Assembly: GCA_032690845.1 (NCBI GenBank)
Contig: CM064426.1
Span: 74,636,403 to 74,700,402, forward strand
Origin: Eleusine coracana subsp. coracana
Taxonomy: Eukaryota > Streptophyta > Magnoliopsida > Poales > Poaceae
DNA: 64,000 nt
Direction: 5' to 3'
The position numbers and the translations under genes are program-made. The notes below the pieces were generated by a model. It did no database searches. It saw only the letters and a program-made list of their open reading frames with translations, and was not told where the DNA came from. Below are positions 33,203-45,060 of this stretch, piece after piece; within the stretch, counting starts at the first letter, position 1, and every line of letters starts with the position of its first letter.

Positions 33203-33735
33203 AACATAACACTAATCCTAAAAATTAGTGTATGATCCTTAAAGATGTTGAAAGGATCATGTATCACACTTAATTGTTTTTAATAATCATAAAAATTGTA
33301 CCAAAATAATACAAGGATTTTCTTTCTGCTGATGTCTTTTTATTACTCTCAAACAAGTCTGAACTATGATAAGGATCCAGGACTAATTTTACTCTCATAA
33401 GACTCGCTGAATAATTTTGTTACTTATTTTGACACAATTTGATAACAAGAAATCTGGGCATGAATTTTTCTGAAAATGATCAGGATATAATTTATTCATT
33501 CCAAAGCACCCTCTGACGTATGCAGTCATTGAACTTTATGTCCTTCGCAGAAACGCTGTAACGTTAATAGAATCCAAACTGATGAGTCAATTTCAGCAGT
33601 CTTGTTCATAAGCAGCCATCATTCATAAAATTAATATAACAGAAACGAAATTCTATGACATAAGAAAACGACAGAAGCCTGCATATGTTTGTTGCTAAAC
33701 TGTTCCAATGCCTGCACAAAGTGTTCTGCAATATT
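33203..33735. other. 3' flank of the helicase gene
   Basis: AT-rich sequence without exon signals. The portion next to 33,736 should contain the 3' untranslated region of the minus-strand helicase gene. Confidence 0.4.
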
Positions 33736-36700
33736 TCAACACTTTTGTTTATTCAATTTAAAGAACTGATGCAACAGTCTATGTACTTCTCCATAGCTTT
33801 GAGCACAAGCAAGTTGTGTTTTTATCCATTGAGGCAGCTTGTCAGTTGGACAGGACAAACTCCTGCTTGATGAAGCGCGTGCATAACGGGAGTCAACCAA
33901 CAACATTGCAGCATAATCATTTATATGCCTAATTGCTCTGCCTGCAACCAAATATTTACATGCATGAAATTACACCAAGGATGTTAAGATATAAGATGTT
34001 AAACATCTAAGCACTTACCAATGGATTGATTCACAGCTTTCATGCACAAGTTCTCATAGTATTCTCTTCCTCCTTTGTTGCATTTTCTTAGCACATCATA
34101 GCCAGGCTGAAGTGCACATTCATCATCGTAATTGCTACCTGATGTGTTGTTATCCCCAACTGAAAATGAGCTTGAAATAGTTTCTATATGCTTTATCGTC
34201 TCTATCAGCTCAACATCAGATGGACTCGGATAAGGCAATCCAACCATAACAACACATCGACCCATCCCATCACTGAAGTTTATGCCTTCAGAAATCTTAC
34301 CACCAACAACAGCTAATAGAAGTGCCCCATTGATGCCTGTTTCTTGTGACCTTGCACTGCATGATTGAATTGCCATCTTGTATCTACTGAGGATACCCTC
34401 TACATCAGCACTGTTCTTTGGCTCTCTGAAAACATGCTTCTTCCTAGAAATCTTGGAAATAGTGCCTGCAGCCATCCATGCATCATACACACGCTTTTCA
34501 TACTCATACGAAGCGAAAAACACAACAACTCCCTGAGGCACAATTGTCACTATATTGCAAAGGAAACGCCCAAGCTCTTCAATCTGTACACATAAAAAAA
34601 AAAGATTAGGCACAAACCAAGAAATGCTTTTAAATATAATATAATCCCGGGCCTTACACTCCACATCTTGGGTAGCACAATGGTTATGTGGCAAGGCAAA
34701 AGGCAGCAAGGCAGCAGCAGCAGGCACATATGGCTCAACCAGCATGTGGTGCACAGCAGGGCAATGAAACCAATATAGGATACCTCGAGGATGAGCAATC
34801 TTCGGGGAGTGATGTAGTGTGTGGACTTGTGGTGTGTAGGCCATAATACAAGGGGATAATCATAATAAAGTCATTTCATGTAGATTAGATAAATATCGAC
34901 TAGTAGGTTTACCCCAGGCTGTTTAGACATGGCGGTTATTAATTTGTTGCTTAGGTTAGCTGATCATTGTCTCGGGCTAACATGTAAGACCAATAGAAGG
35001 GTAGGCAAGAAATAAGAAGAGTAGGTCCTCTTCTAGTGCCGTGGGCTGAGGTCCCCGGCACCAGGCCAACAAATGTGCTGCATGATAAGTGAAGTGCACA
35101 AAACAATAAAAGAAGCGGCTGATAACACGGGCTTAAACTACATAAACAGAGCTTACCCCTGGTCTGGACAGACCACATTTTTTCAAAAAGAAAATGAAAC
35201 AAATTTATGGACATGCTTTCAAAAGGGATCAAACAATGCAATACTGATGAACAAAAGGAGCACAGTTATGCAACAGTAGCTTGTCAATACATTTTGAATT
35301 TTTGACACAATGTTATATACAATTCTTAGATTGCTTCCTGCAGACAAGTCAACTAAGATGACACATGCCCTGAAACTGTCGTTTAAAATACTTTTACATT
35401 GATATTAATGGAAAACAGATTTTTTTTTTAACTGCAAGTTAAATACATACAACTCTAATTCACCATATATGCTAATGTGCCAGAAACAAACAGGGAAATG
35501 ACTCTAGGTATAAAGTACGAAGTGTGAACCATTGCAGGTGAGCTCCTTGACTTGTAGCTGAAATCAAATGGCATGCCTGAGGGTCCATGTGTAACTGATA
35601 TCGGAAGTATGCTCTCAGGACTAACAATATGGTTGCATGTGAAGAATTTGATCTCTCTTTTCGGCAAGCTTGGGCACAAGCGCAGCCTAGTTTCTTCGAT
35701 AGGCTGGAGGGTTCCACCAGCCAAAATAACAGCATATGCATCACGTGTCACCTGCACCATGAAAGAAAAAAACAAAGACCCTCTAAAATAATAATCAATT
35801 TGTACCAAGCAACAACAAATAAAGTAGAGAAAAAACAGTACCTCTGAAAATATTTTTTCTGCAGAAAGCATCACAAATTTAAGATATCCTTCTTCAGTTT
35901 GTTCAATGAGCTTTGGCTTTGCAACTATGATTCTTCCATCATCATTGCAGTTCACTAGGGAGCGCAGAAAATCTGCCAATGCTTGAAAGCATGCTACACT
36001 GCTGCCTTCATCATGTTCCTGCTGGAGATCAGACTGATATGCACCATCCTTGCTACCAGTTAATTTGTTGACATATCCACTAACCTGAAAAACAACAGTT
36101 AAACGGTGTAGCATATGATCATTAAATGGAAGTGTAGTGGAAGAAAATTATCACCTTGTGAATTATATTGCTTTCTTTCATATACTGACAAAGTTTTACG
36201 ATGTTTATGTTATCAATGTCAAGGGAAAACAAGAATTGGTTTATAGTCATAGAAGTCGTAGCACAAGCATTGTCTTGGCCATTGATCAAAACTCGCAGAA
36301 AAGACCGTGTTAACACTGTCAACGTCTGGATGTATCTTCGATTTCCAGCTCCCAAAACATTGTGAAATCGATCAAGGTATGCCTCAAGTTGGGAAAGAAC
36401 TGTCTTCAACTAACCATACAAAATGTAAACCAAAATCAGATATTGAGGTTATGGTACAAAAATAAGAATACCACAATGAAGCTTATTTTCTGAACTTCAA
36501 GGTTACCAAACTTCTAATCATCTGAAGTGACCAGTTTCAGAAGGAATGATCAAATGATTAACTATTGAGCTTTCCTTTCCAAACAAATGTTACCACAGAA
36601 TCTGAACTGGACAATATCATAATTAAGATCTAAACGTTGTGCCATATAACCCTATATACAAGCCAAGTTAACATGATAGCAGTAGGATCCTACAATGAAG

Positions 36701-38629
36701 ACCCTTTATACACAAATTTCTCATAATACCCTTTTTATTTGAGAACATTGATGAATGTGCATTAAGGATACAAAATATGGAACTAAGTATTAGCAACAAA
36801 TGAAAAGAAGGATGTACAGTAGATTTGTCAATTACGTTTCTTGTTAGAAATGAAAGGCAATACAGTCGGCAGTTGATAATAACATATTGATACAAAAAGC
36901 TTAGAGCAAAAAATATCTTAGCCAGATTGTTACACAGTGGCAAATTAAGAGGGAGAATAACCTGAGAAGATGTGACCTTCGAGTTGTACATGCTAGTCAG
37001 GGAATCTGCTAAGTTGTGAGCCTCATCTATAATGACAACACTATTCCTCAGATTAACACCAAGTGATTCTCTAGCAGACTTCAATAATAAAGATTGATAA
37101 GGAAGGACTAAAAGGTCAGCTGAGCGGACCAAGTTGCGTGAGCCATAGTATGGACAGGTTCCAATCCTCTTTCCTATCTGTGCCAAATCCTCGATGTCCA
37201 ATGCACCTTCGTCTAATACTTCGCTTCTGAACTCTTTCTGTAAATTTCTACTCCTTAACATTGGGCAGCCGCAAGAGGTCTTAGCTTGGCACGTCTTTCT
37301 CTTTTCACCTTCAACCTGCATATTTGTGACCAATGAATGAACCAGTAGTAATGAAATAAATGCCAAATGACATCATATGGTTGCGTGGAGATGCTAAGCA
37401 AGCATAATTAGGACAGCCAAACATCTAAAAATGTTGAACAATGCACTTTGTACCATTTGTAGTGTTAATTGTTGCCATTATAATTATAATAAGTTCAAGT
37501 TACGAAACTTGTTGAGGTCATGAAACAATACTAATTAGACCTAGTAGGCTAGTAGCCACCCAAGCAGCAAGATGTAACGAAATAACAAAATATGGCAGCA
37601 GAGTGAAAGTCGTAGGCAGCATCCACCGTTAAATCTTTCAAACGAATTACAATCCAAAGAGATCACATCAGGGATACCTTAAGTTTGCTGTTCTTCTTGT
37701 TCTTCTGCATTTCTAAGCACCTCTCGTTAATCCGGTTCACACTGCGCAGCTTCAGAACATCTGAAGGCATAATCACGCATCAACTCATTGCTGACACTGA
37801 TAGCGATAGTAGTAAAAGTAAAGCAGGATGTTTAACAGATTGCTCACCCTGGTTGATGCACAGGTTCTTCCTGGACCCCAAGCACACCGTCCTGAGCCGG
37901 CCCCCAAATTCCGTCCTCTTGAGCTCCCCGACAAACTGAGAAAGCTGCGAGTGCGTGCGGCTCGTGAAGTAAACCTTGGGCGTCACCTCCTCTTCCTCTG
38001 CATCCTCGTCCTCGCCCTCGCTGCTACTGCTACTACCACAATGCGTCCTCTTACCCGCCCTCTTCGTCGCGCCATCCTCGATGTCGCTCTCGTACTCCTC
38101 CAGCAAGAACTCCCCCTCATCGCCGTCGACGCATTCCTCCCCAATCCCGTCAGATTTCGCTGAACCCGCCGTTTTCCTCGCAGCAGGAGGCTTCTTCTTC
38201 CTGGTCTCCTTCTCCGGCAGCTGCGAAAGCGGAGTGAAATCCCGCATCCAATCGGGCTCGTCGTCTTCACCGGGGCCATCGGCGCCCCTGGGCTGGGCCC
38301 GTGCAGGGTCGGCGGCGGCGGCGCGGTGGTCGACCAGCCACTGGAGCGCGCTGCAGATGATGCTGAGCGTCTTACCGGTGCCTGCCGAAGGCGAAATCGG
38401 CGCCGATAATTCGTTAGCAACTTAGGATTTCGAGAGCGGCGGCGATGAGGGAGTAGAGGGAGGTGGCGGTTGCTCACTTACCGGTGGGACTCTCGAGGAG
38501 GGCGAGGGATCCAGGGCCGGAGGAGATGGCGCCGTAGAGGAAGGACATGAAATCCCTCTGGATCGGGTACGGGGTGAACGGGAACGCCGGGAAGTCCTGC
38601 CGCGGCGGCGGCGGCGGTGGGGCGGGCAT
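33736..38629 (-). CDS. DDX11: ATP-dependent DNA helicase DDX11/CHL1 homologue (869 residues, nine exons)
   Basis: Exons, in transcription order: 38,629-38,482; 38,381-37,848; 37,760-37,678; 37,315-36,962; 36,409-36,155; 36,084-35,842; 35,751-35,530; 34,583-34,019; 33,941-33,736. All junctions are GT-AG and the joined frame has 870 codons. Motifs: Walker A SPTGTGKT (47-54, split by intron 1); an acidic low-complexity insert (about 110-180); Cys residues near 242, 264-272 and 309 (GTCPYYGSR) that should hold the 4Fe-4S cluster of XPD-family helicases; DEAH at 352-355; GGKISEGINF (707-716); and motif VI QSIGRAIRH (from 799). CHL1/DDX11 unwinds DNA 5' to 3' and supports sister-chromatid cohesion and replication-fork stability. 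FANCJ and RTEL1 are relatives; the INERCLEMQ region favours DDX11. The start codon is the first in-frame ATG before the conserved PYPIQRDFM. Confidence 0.92.
34584..35529 (-). other. Intron 7 of the helicase gene (946 bp)
   Basis: The longest intron of the gene. It contains a GCAGCAGCAGCAGG tract and a phrase duplicated in variant form (CAGGCTGTTTAGACATGG / CCTGGTCTGGACAGACC), but no exon or complete transposon. Confidence 0.5.
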
Positions 38630-39499
38630 TTGGCAAAGAGGCGGGAGAGGTGTTCGGGCTTCCCGCGCGGCTGAGAGAGGTGAGTACATATAGAGATCTG
38701 CTCCATCTTGATCTAGCCCAACTGCATCTAGATTTTGTTTGTCTTTTTTTTTTTCGAATCCCAACTGCATCAAGATGGGCTCGGTGTACGCAATGCATTC
38801 CGTGGCCTAGCCCGCCTCGCACATAGGTTTCAAATTTCAATCCATTTTGACTAAGCCCACACAAACCACCTTTTTTTAGAAAAGGAAGAAGTTCTCTTTA
38901 CATCCCTCAACTTTTACGGGGAGCGCAAGATTCCTCCCTCTACTCTAAAACCGGGTACGCGTAGTCCTTGAACTGTCAATACCATTTATTTTTCACCCCC
39001 GCGTGGTTTCAACGGTTGTTTCGTCCGACGTGGCTGTCCGAGCTGGCAGCAGGCACACGCCCTGGCTACTAGAAGTCAACACACGGGTGTTGACACTCTC
39101 TCTCTCTCTCTCTCTATTCCCCATCTCACTTTTCCTGGGAACCCTAACCCCAGTACTAGGCGAATCTGGCGTTCGACGGCGGCGTGGAGGCTGGGTGTCT
39201 GAGAGCGACGGCGGCGTGGAGGCTTGGTGCCTCAGTCCGACGACGGCGTGGTCCAGTGAAGAAACTTTGTGCGGTTAGTAAATCCCCGCTCTCTCTGATT
39301 TCGATTTCGTTTTGGTTTTGCACTGGCGTGATTATATTAGTATATTGCATTGCCTCAGTCTTGGTTTTGTATTCTACTTTTGTCTGGTTAGATGAGATCT
39401 GATTAGTAATTGAATATTACACTTCGATTTGTTTAATCTTGGGGATGGACAACAACAACCTCTGATGTACTTTGTTTATTCATTGATTACTGTAGGAAT

Positions 39500-42466
39500 A
39501 TGGATCCTCTGAATGTCTTATCGGTTAGGTTCCATTTCAATGGGGAATTTGTGCGTAATGGTCATGAACTGCACTACGTTTCTGGAACCGAGGCTATGTC
39601 CTACATAGAACGAGATAAAATCAGTTACCCAGAGATTATTGGACATTTGAGAGACCATTACAGTGTGCCAGACTTTGTTGTTATGCATTGGTTGTTTCCA
39701 GGTAGGGAACTTTGTGATGGACTCGGAGCACTATGGGATGACATATCCTGCTTTCGGATGGCTGAGTGCATAGTTGAGGGTGGTGTTGCAGAGATATATG
39801 TTGAGGATCGACAGAATGCAAAAGGCAAAGAACTTCAAGAGGAAGACCAGGCAGCACATGGTGAGAATGAAAATAATGTGGATGGTTCAGACTCAGACTC
39901 ATGTTCGGATAGTGATTACATCCCAGGAGATGAAGGTGATTCTGAAGATGATGACGAAGGAGCTGAGATATTAAAGAATTTCAAGGACTTCAAGAAGAAG
40001 TTAAAAAAGGGTGTGGCAGCCAATTTAGATGATGTTGTGCTTGAAGCTTCATCAGTTATGCCAGCTGGTTTTGACTTCATTGAAGTTGATGGAAACGAAA
40101 CCGAGTACTTTGACACAGATGATGAAGAGTCATGTGATGATATAGGCAGTGATGGAGAGATGAAGAGGAAAGCTAGTGGTTACCCAAGGTTCAAGAAATC
40201 AAGAAATGTTCCTAAATTTAGCTTAGGGATGAAGTTCAGCTGCAAGGGTGATTTCAAAAAGGCAATAATCAAATATGCAATGGCTGAAAGAAAGGTGATA
40301 AACTTCAAAAAAGATGATCCAAAAAGGGTTAGAGCCACTTGTGACTGGCCAACATGCCCTTGGGTGTGCTTGTTATCAGATAACAGTAGGAATGAAGGCT
40401 GGCAAATAGTTACTTTTCAGGAGTTGCACACATGTCCACCAAGGAGAGACAATAAGCATGTAACTGCTAGGAGGATAGCTGCGAGGTATGAGAAATTCAT
40501 AATGGCAAACCCAGCTTGGAATTTGACTGCCATGCAGCAAACTGTCCAAGAAGAAATGTTTGCAAATGTTTCTATTTCTAAATTGAAGAGAGCAAAGGCT
40601 TTTGTGATGCAGAAGGTGATGGATGCTAGTAAAGGATAGTACCAGAGGCTATATGATTACCAACTTGAGCTTCTCAGGAGCAATCCTGGCTCCACTATTA
40701 TTGTTCACAAGGCCCCTGATCAACAAGAGCCTATATTTCAAAGAATGTATATATGTTTTGATGCTCTGAAAAAAGGTTTCTTGGATGGTTGTAGGAAGGT
40801 CATAGGCCTAGATGGGTGCTTCTTCAAAGGTGCTTGCAATGGTGAGCTGTTGTGTGCTATAGGGAGAGATGCAAATAATCAAATGTACCCAATTGCATGG
40901 GTTGTTGTTGAGGTGGAGAACAATTCATCGTGGAATTGGTTCTGTGACCTACTATTCAGGGACTTGAGAGTTGGCGCTGGAGAAGGATGGGTCTTCATAT
41001 CATATCAGCAGAAGGTATATCATATTCTTACATTATGTTATGTTCTTCAATTGCTTGATATTTTTTGCAAATACCTGACAAGGATTGTTGGATGCAGGGG
41101 TTGTTGGATGCAGTTGCCAATTGGGCACCAGAAGTCGAGCATAGGAACTGTGCTAGGCACATCTATGCCAACTGGAGGAAGGTTTTCACAAAGAAAGAAT
41201 GGCAGAAGAAATTCTGGGCGTGTGCAAAAGCTCCATGCATGGTGCTGTTCAACAAGGCTAGAGCAAAGCTAGCCCAGGAGATTTCTGCAGAAGCACAAGC
41301 AATATTGAACACCCATCCACAACATTGGAGCAGAGCTTGGTTCAGGTTAGACTCCAACTGTGACTCTGTGGATAACAATATATGTGAGTCATTCAACAAG
41401 TGGATTGTAGAGGTTAGGTTCTTCCCAATTATTACCATGCTTGAGACTATCAGAAGGAAGGTGATGGTTAGGATTCATGACCAACGTGCCAATGCTGCAA
41501 GGTGGCAACCTGTGGTGTGTCCTAGCATCTTGAAGAAACTAAATATTTACATCAATCAATCTGCTTCCTGCCATGCCATATGTAACGGTGATGCTAAGTA
41601 TGAAGTTAGACACCTCAATGATAGTTTCACAATAGACTTGTCAAAGAAAGAATGCTCATGTAGGTATTGGCAGTTGTCTGGTTTACCTTGTCCTCATGTC
41701 ATTTCATGTATCTTCTTCAAAACCAACTCTTTGGTGGAATACATTGCACCATGCTACTCAGTACAGGCTTTTAACAACACATATAGGCACTGCCTGGAAC
41801 CTGTAGAGGGCATGAGAAGCTGGCCAATCAGTGACAAAGTTCCCCTGAAAGCACCTGGTTTTTTTAGAATGCCTGGCCGGCCAAAGAAAGAGAGAAGGAG
41901 AGAGCCAACTGAGAATCCAAAACGAGGGAAGGTTTCAAGAGCTGGTACTGTTATAAGATGCACCAGGTGCAAGCAGATAGGGCACAACAGATCTACATGT
42001 GAGAAACGCAATGCCAGTGGTAGTGCTACTTCTACTGCCTCTCACAATAACATGATTCCTGTGAATAATAGTCAACAAAGTGTAACCATGAGTGGGAAAA
42101 GGAAAGCATCTAGTACACAAGCACAACCCTACAAGGTATGTGCATTGAATTTATTTCAATCCATTTTCTATCATGACCTGATCAAACTTGTAACCTTCTT
42201 TTGATTTTTATGTGACTAAGGTCATGAGGAGTACTGCTATTGCAACAGTTTCCACAAGACAGGGAGGATCAGCAACACTCAATGTAGTGTCATCTCTGCC
42301 ATTCTCACAGTCATCCTCAACTGTTAAGATCAAAAATTCTGGAACTGCCTCTGCTCAGGTTACAAGCACTTCACAACCACGAAAGAAGCTGCTTGCCAGC
42401 CGACCACCTTCCAAGAATAGAGGAGCAATGATGACTCTGCCTCCATGGGACTCTGCAAAACTGTGA
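39500..42466 (+). pseudogene. MURA-type MULE transposase (932 codons, three exons), one stop and a lost catalytic Asp
   Basis: Exons 39,500-41,014, 41,098-42,135 and 42,221-42,466 join in one frame. Domains: N-terminal PB1-like region (1-100); acidic linker (about 115-215); Mutator DNA-binding domain with CDWPTCPWVC and a HTC end (about 240-310); MULE catalytic core starting GLDGCFFKGA (about 435); SWIM zinc finger CSCRYWQLSGLPCPHVI; and CCHC knuckle CTRCKQIGH (41,959-42,000). TAG at 40,637-40,639 (codon 380) cuts the protein before the core. The motif normally SDQQKG reads SYQQKG (GAT to TAT at 41,003-41,005), removing the second catalytic Asp. The candidate Glu (NNICESFN) remains. A 5'-UTR intron probably ends at the TACTGTAG just before 39,496. 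Confidence 0.9.
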
Positions 42467-42769
42467 TTTTTATTATGGGTGACAAAAGTCTTTTGTATCG
42501 GCAAACTAAGGCCTTATTGTTGTATGCTTTTGAACTGATGCTACATCATGAAACTTGTTTTGTACTGGCAAACTTATGCCTTCATCAAACTTATGTAATG
42601 TCAAATGTATGTTATGTATTGCCTGATATTATCCCATTTGCTAATTAGTTCGTACATTTCAGAAACATGCATTCATATTACCTTGTCTTATTTAGATTCA
42701 GGATCATAACACATACATTGATCACATAGTCTGCTAACTTAAACATAGTACATCAGAACAACACATCCA

Positions 42770-43383
42770 CTAGAACATCACATTCGCTACAACACCTGAC
42801 ACCAACAAAACACAACAAGACCCAACCATCATCCTGCACATCCACGACGTCTTCTTCCTCCCAGCTCGCAGCTCAGCCACCTCACGCTTCAGGTCGGCCG
42901 CCATCTTCCTTACAGCAACTAGGCTACTCTTCAGGTCCGCCATCGCTAGTTCTTTCTCATGGACCTCGCTCTGCATCGAAGCAAACAACTCCCTTTTCTG
43001 CCTCCTCAATTTCCACACCTCATTGCGAAGATCCACGAGCAGGGTGGCGACAAAAGGATCCACCGGGCCTTCAAACCACTCATACATATCACAACCTCCG
43101 CTCTGTCTTAGGCAAAACCGACTCAAATCAAACCAAATCGGCATCAAATAGGCAGCCAACAAAAAACAAGGGAACCACTCACCCGAGCACGGTAGCATTT
43201 CACATAGCGCCGATCGGGGTTGTCATCACTCCACGAAATCCACATCGTGGCCTTCTGCCCACACTTGCAGTTGATTGGCGGAAAGTAATCGAGTGGCCCC
43301 ACGCGGTAGGGAATTGGAGAGTGGCGCTGCTCCGATGCCAGATCCACGCTAGAGGTTGCCGAGTCGCTCCAACTAACGGCCAT
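42770..43383 (-). CDS. GRF-type zinc finger, coiled-coil, C-terminal membrane-anchor protein carried by the MULE (177 residues)
   Basis: Exon 1 is 43,383-43,183 and exon 2 is 43,102-42,770; CGG/GTGAGT and AGACAG/AGC give a phase-0 join and an open frame. Zinc-finger residues are C39, C41, C63 and C71 with the signature WSDDNPDRRYVKC between them, as in GRF zinc fingers (where NPGR is usual). A charged helical region follows (about 90-148, coiled-coil-like), then RKKTSW and a hydrophobic segment at about 155-177 that can anchor the protein in a membrane tail-first. It starts about 117 bp inside the right inverted repeat and converges on the transposase, as mudrB does in MuDR. Small GRF proteins of this plan are common in grass genomes, so it could be a captured host gene. 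Function unknown; GRF fingers bind single-stranded nucleic acid in some proteins. Confidence 0.75.
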
Positions 43384-43676
43384 GGCGGAAACCTAGGGTT
43401 CCAGTTCACTGTTGCGTCATGAGTGGGGAAGACGAAGAAAGAGATAGAGGTGGTCACGGACGGGGAACGGTTCCAAATATAAGCATCCCACCTAACTCGG
43501 CCAGCTCGAACAGCCACGTCGGACGAAACAACCGTTGAAACCACGCGGGGGTGAAAAATAAATGGTATTGACACTTCAAGGACTACGCGTACCCGGTTTT
43601 AGAGTAGAGGGAGGAAACTTGCGCTCCCCATGAAAGTTGAGGGAGGTAAAGAGGACTTCTTCCTTTAGAAAAGCAC

Positions 43677-43791
43677 ACCTTGCGCGCGCTGGCTTCAGGA
43701 GCCGAAGTGCGAGATGGGGCTCGAACCCTGCCGACACAGACGCACCCATGCGTCTTCACTGGGCTACAAGCCCATCCGCGCAAGGTGCATT
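43677..43791 (-). repeat. tRNA-like / SINE-like sequence with Pol III boxes
   Basis: On the minus strand TAGCCCAGTGA resembles an A box, and GGTTCGAGCCC about 27 bp later matches the B-box consensus. It is bounded by the short inverted repeat CACCTTGCGCG ... CGCGCAAGGTG. It does not fold as a full tRNA by inspection, so a tRNA-derived SINE or tRNA relic is more likely than an active tRNA gene. Confidence 0.35.
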
Positions 43792-45060
43792 AGTAAAATT
43801 TCAATTTTCAACTGTGAGAGTATGAACTTAAGTGACCCAGTGGAGCGAAATCAAGTGATATGATGATTCAATAACTGAGACGGTTAAATGTATAACAAAT
43901 AATAAAAAGGTTAGGATGAATATAAATGAAAAAGTAGCATAGTTCAAATCAAGGTATGTTGTATCATCTTAGATTGAAACACATCACAACATCTTATGAG
44001 AAACAAAAGTAAATCTCTGCAACAAGGGTACCAAGCCTCCTAGAGATAGATAGAGTCAAGGAGGAACTAGCAACATCATACACATGCAACATATTCTAAA
44101 TAACCAATTAAATCCAAAAACAGTCGTGCAACAAAAAAATATTACGTAGCCTAAAATCTCAATACCTCACAAAAAACTAAAAGAAATGCAAAATATGCTT
44201 ATGAAAATATCCTATTTCTGATTCCGTGATGGACCAAGGATTCGACTAAGACTAGGGCCAAAAAGTGGCATGAAAGTATTGTGTGGGTAAACAAACTAAA
44301 AAGAGAAAAAAGCAGGAACAAATGCAGATTGCATAAAGATATATGACTTTTGAACTCAATTCTTAACCCTGCAACATAAAATTCCTAGATTCAAAATTAA
44401 GCATTTTCGTCAGTTAAAATTCCTACGCCACCAAAAGTAGTGTCTCGAAATAAAATACATTTTCGTCAGTTAAAAAAAAGGCTCAGCCTGCCTACGCCAC
44501 GAAAAGTGGTGTCTCGAAATACATTTTCCTCAGTTAAAAAAAAAAGAAAACATTTTTCCTTTTTTTTATTGTTATACCATGGTATGGGCCTTGCATTTTG
44601 CTCATCTGTACCGATAAAACTGATGGATTCAGTCTGATTTACCTCAGTCTCCCACAGCAGAATCATTCCTCAAGCTTTCCCTTGTTGATAAAGGTAAGAA
44701 TTTGAGACAGACTCAAACGTGAAAGAGAAATAACATGCAAAATCTTTTTTGATGGTGATCATAATTCATAATACACGACGTAATCCACTCTGTACAAGTA
44801 GTAGTAGTTTACTGAGCCGGGTGTAGTAGTACATATATTTGTTGCGACAGATGAAAATCCTCTCCCCTCTCTACACCACCAAAACAGGCAAGCAATCCAT
44901 AGTATGAATTTATGACCCCACCTACGAACCAGGCATACTCATCTGTCTAGCAACGAGCGAGGAAGCAAGAACAGGGTCGCGTCATGTTCCACGCTGTAAT
45001 AGGCGCAGCGTGAACTCAGCGACCCCGGGCGGTGTGCAGTCCTGTTGCTTGATCCTTCTG
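43792..45060. other. Intergenic, no gene seen; one local duplication
   Basis: The phrase CCTACGCCAC-AAAAGTRGTGTCTCGAAAT...TTTTCGTCAGTTAAA occurs at about 44,424-44,475 and 44,490-44,540. The portion next to 45,061 is the 3' flank of the minus-strand channel gene. Confidence 0.5.

Larger units (their letters stand above)
38884..43663. mobile_element. Complete Mutator-like element (MULE, MuDR organisation), 4,780 bp
   Basis: The inverted repeats are 38,884-39,048 and 43,500-43,663. Both start GGAAGAAGT and, aligned by eye, differ at about seven positions (roughly 96 percent identity). A perfect 9 bp target duplication TTTAGAAAA lies at 38,875-38,883 and 43,664-43,672. Inside are a plus-strand MURA-type transposase gene and a minus-strand GRF-zinc-finger gene, convergent and each starting near one inverted repeat. 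In MuDR the repeats act as the promoters of the two genes; by analogy the same is likely here. High repeat identity means a fairly young insertion. Confidence 0.95.

Noticed and set aside
37828..38477. Open frames opposite or shifted to helicase exon 2
   Set aside because: They are shadows of the GC-rich acidic insert of DDX11; no domain or splice logic.
43677..43791. An active tRNA gene
   Set aside because: Pol III boxes are present, but I cannot form a full cloverleaf or assign an anticodon, so only a tRNA-like repeat is claimed.
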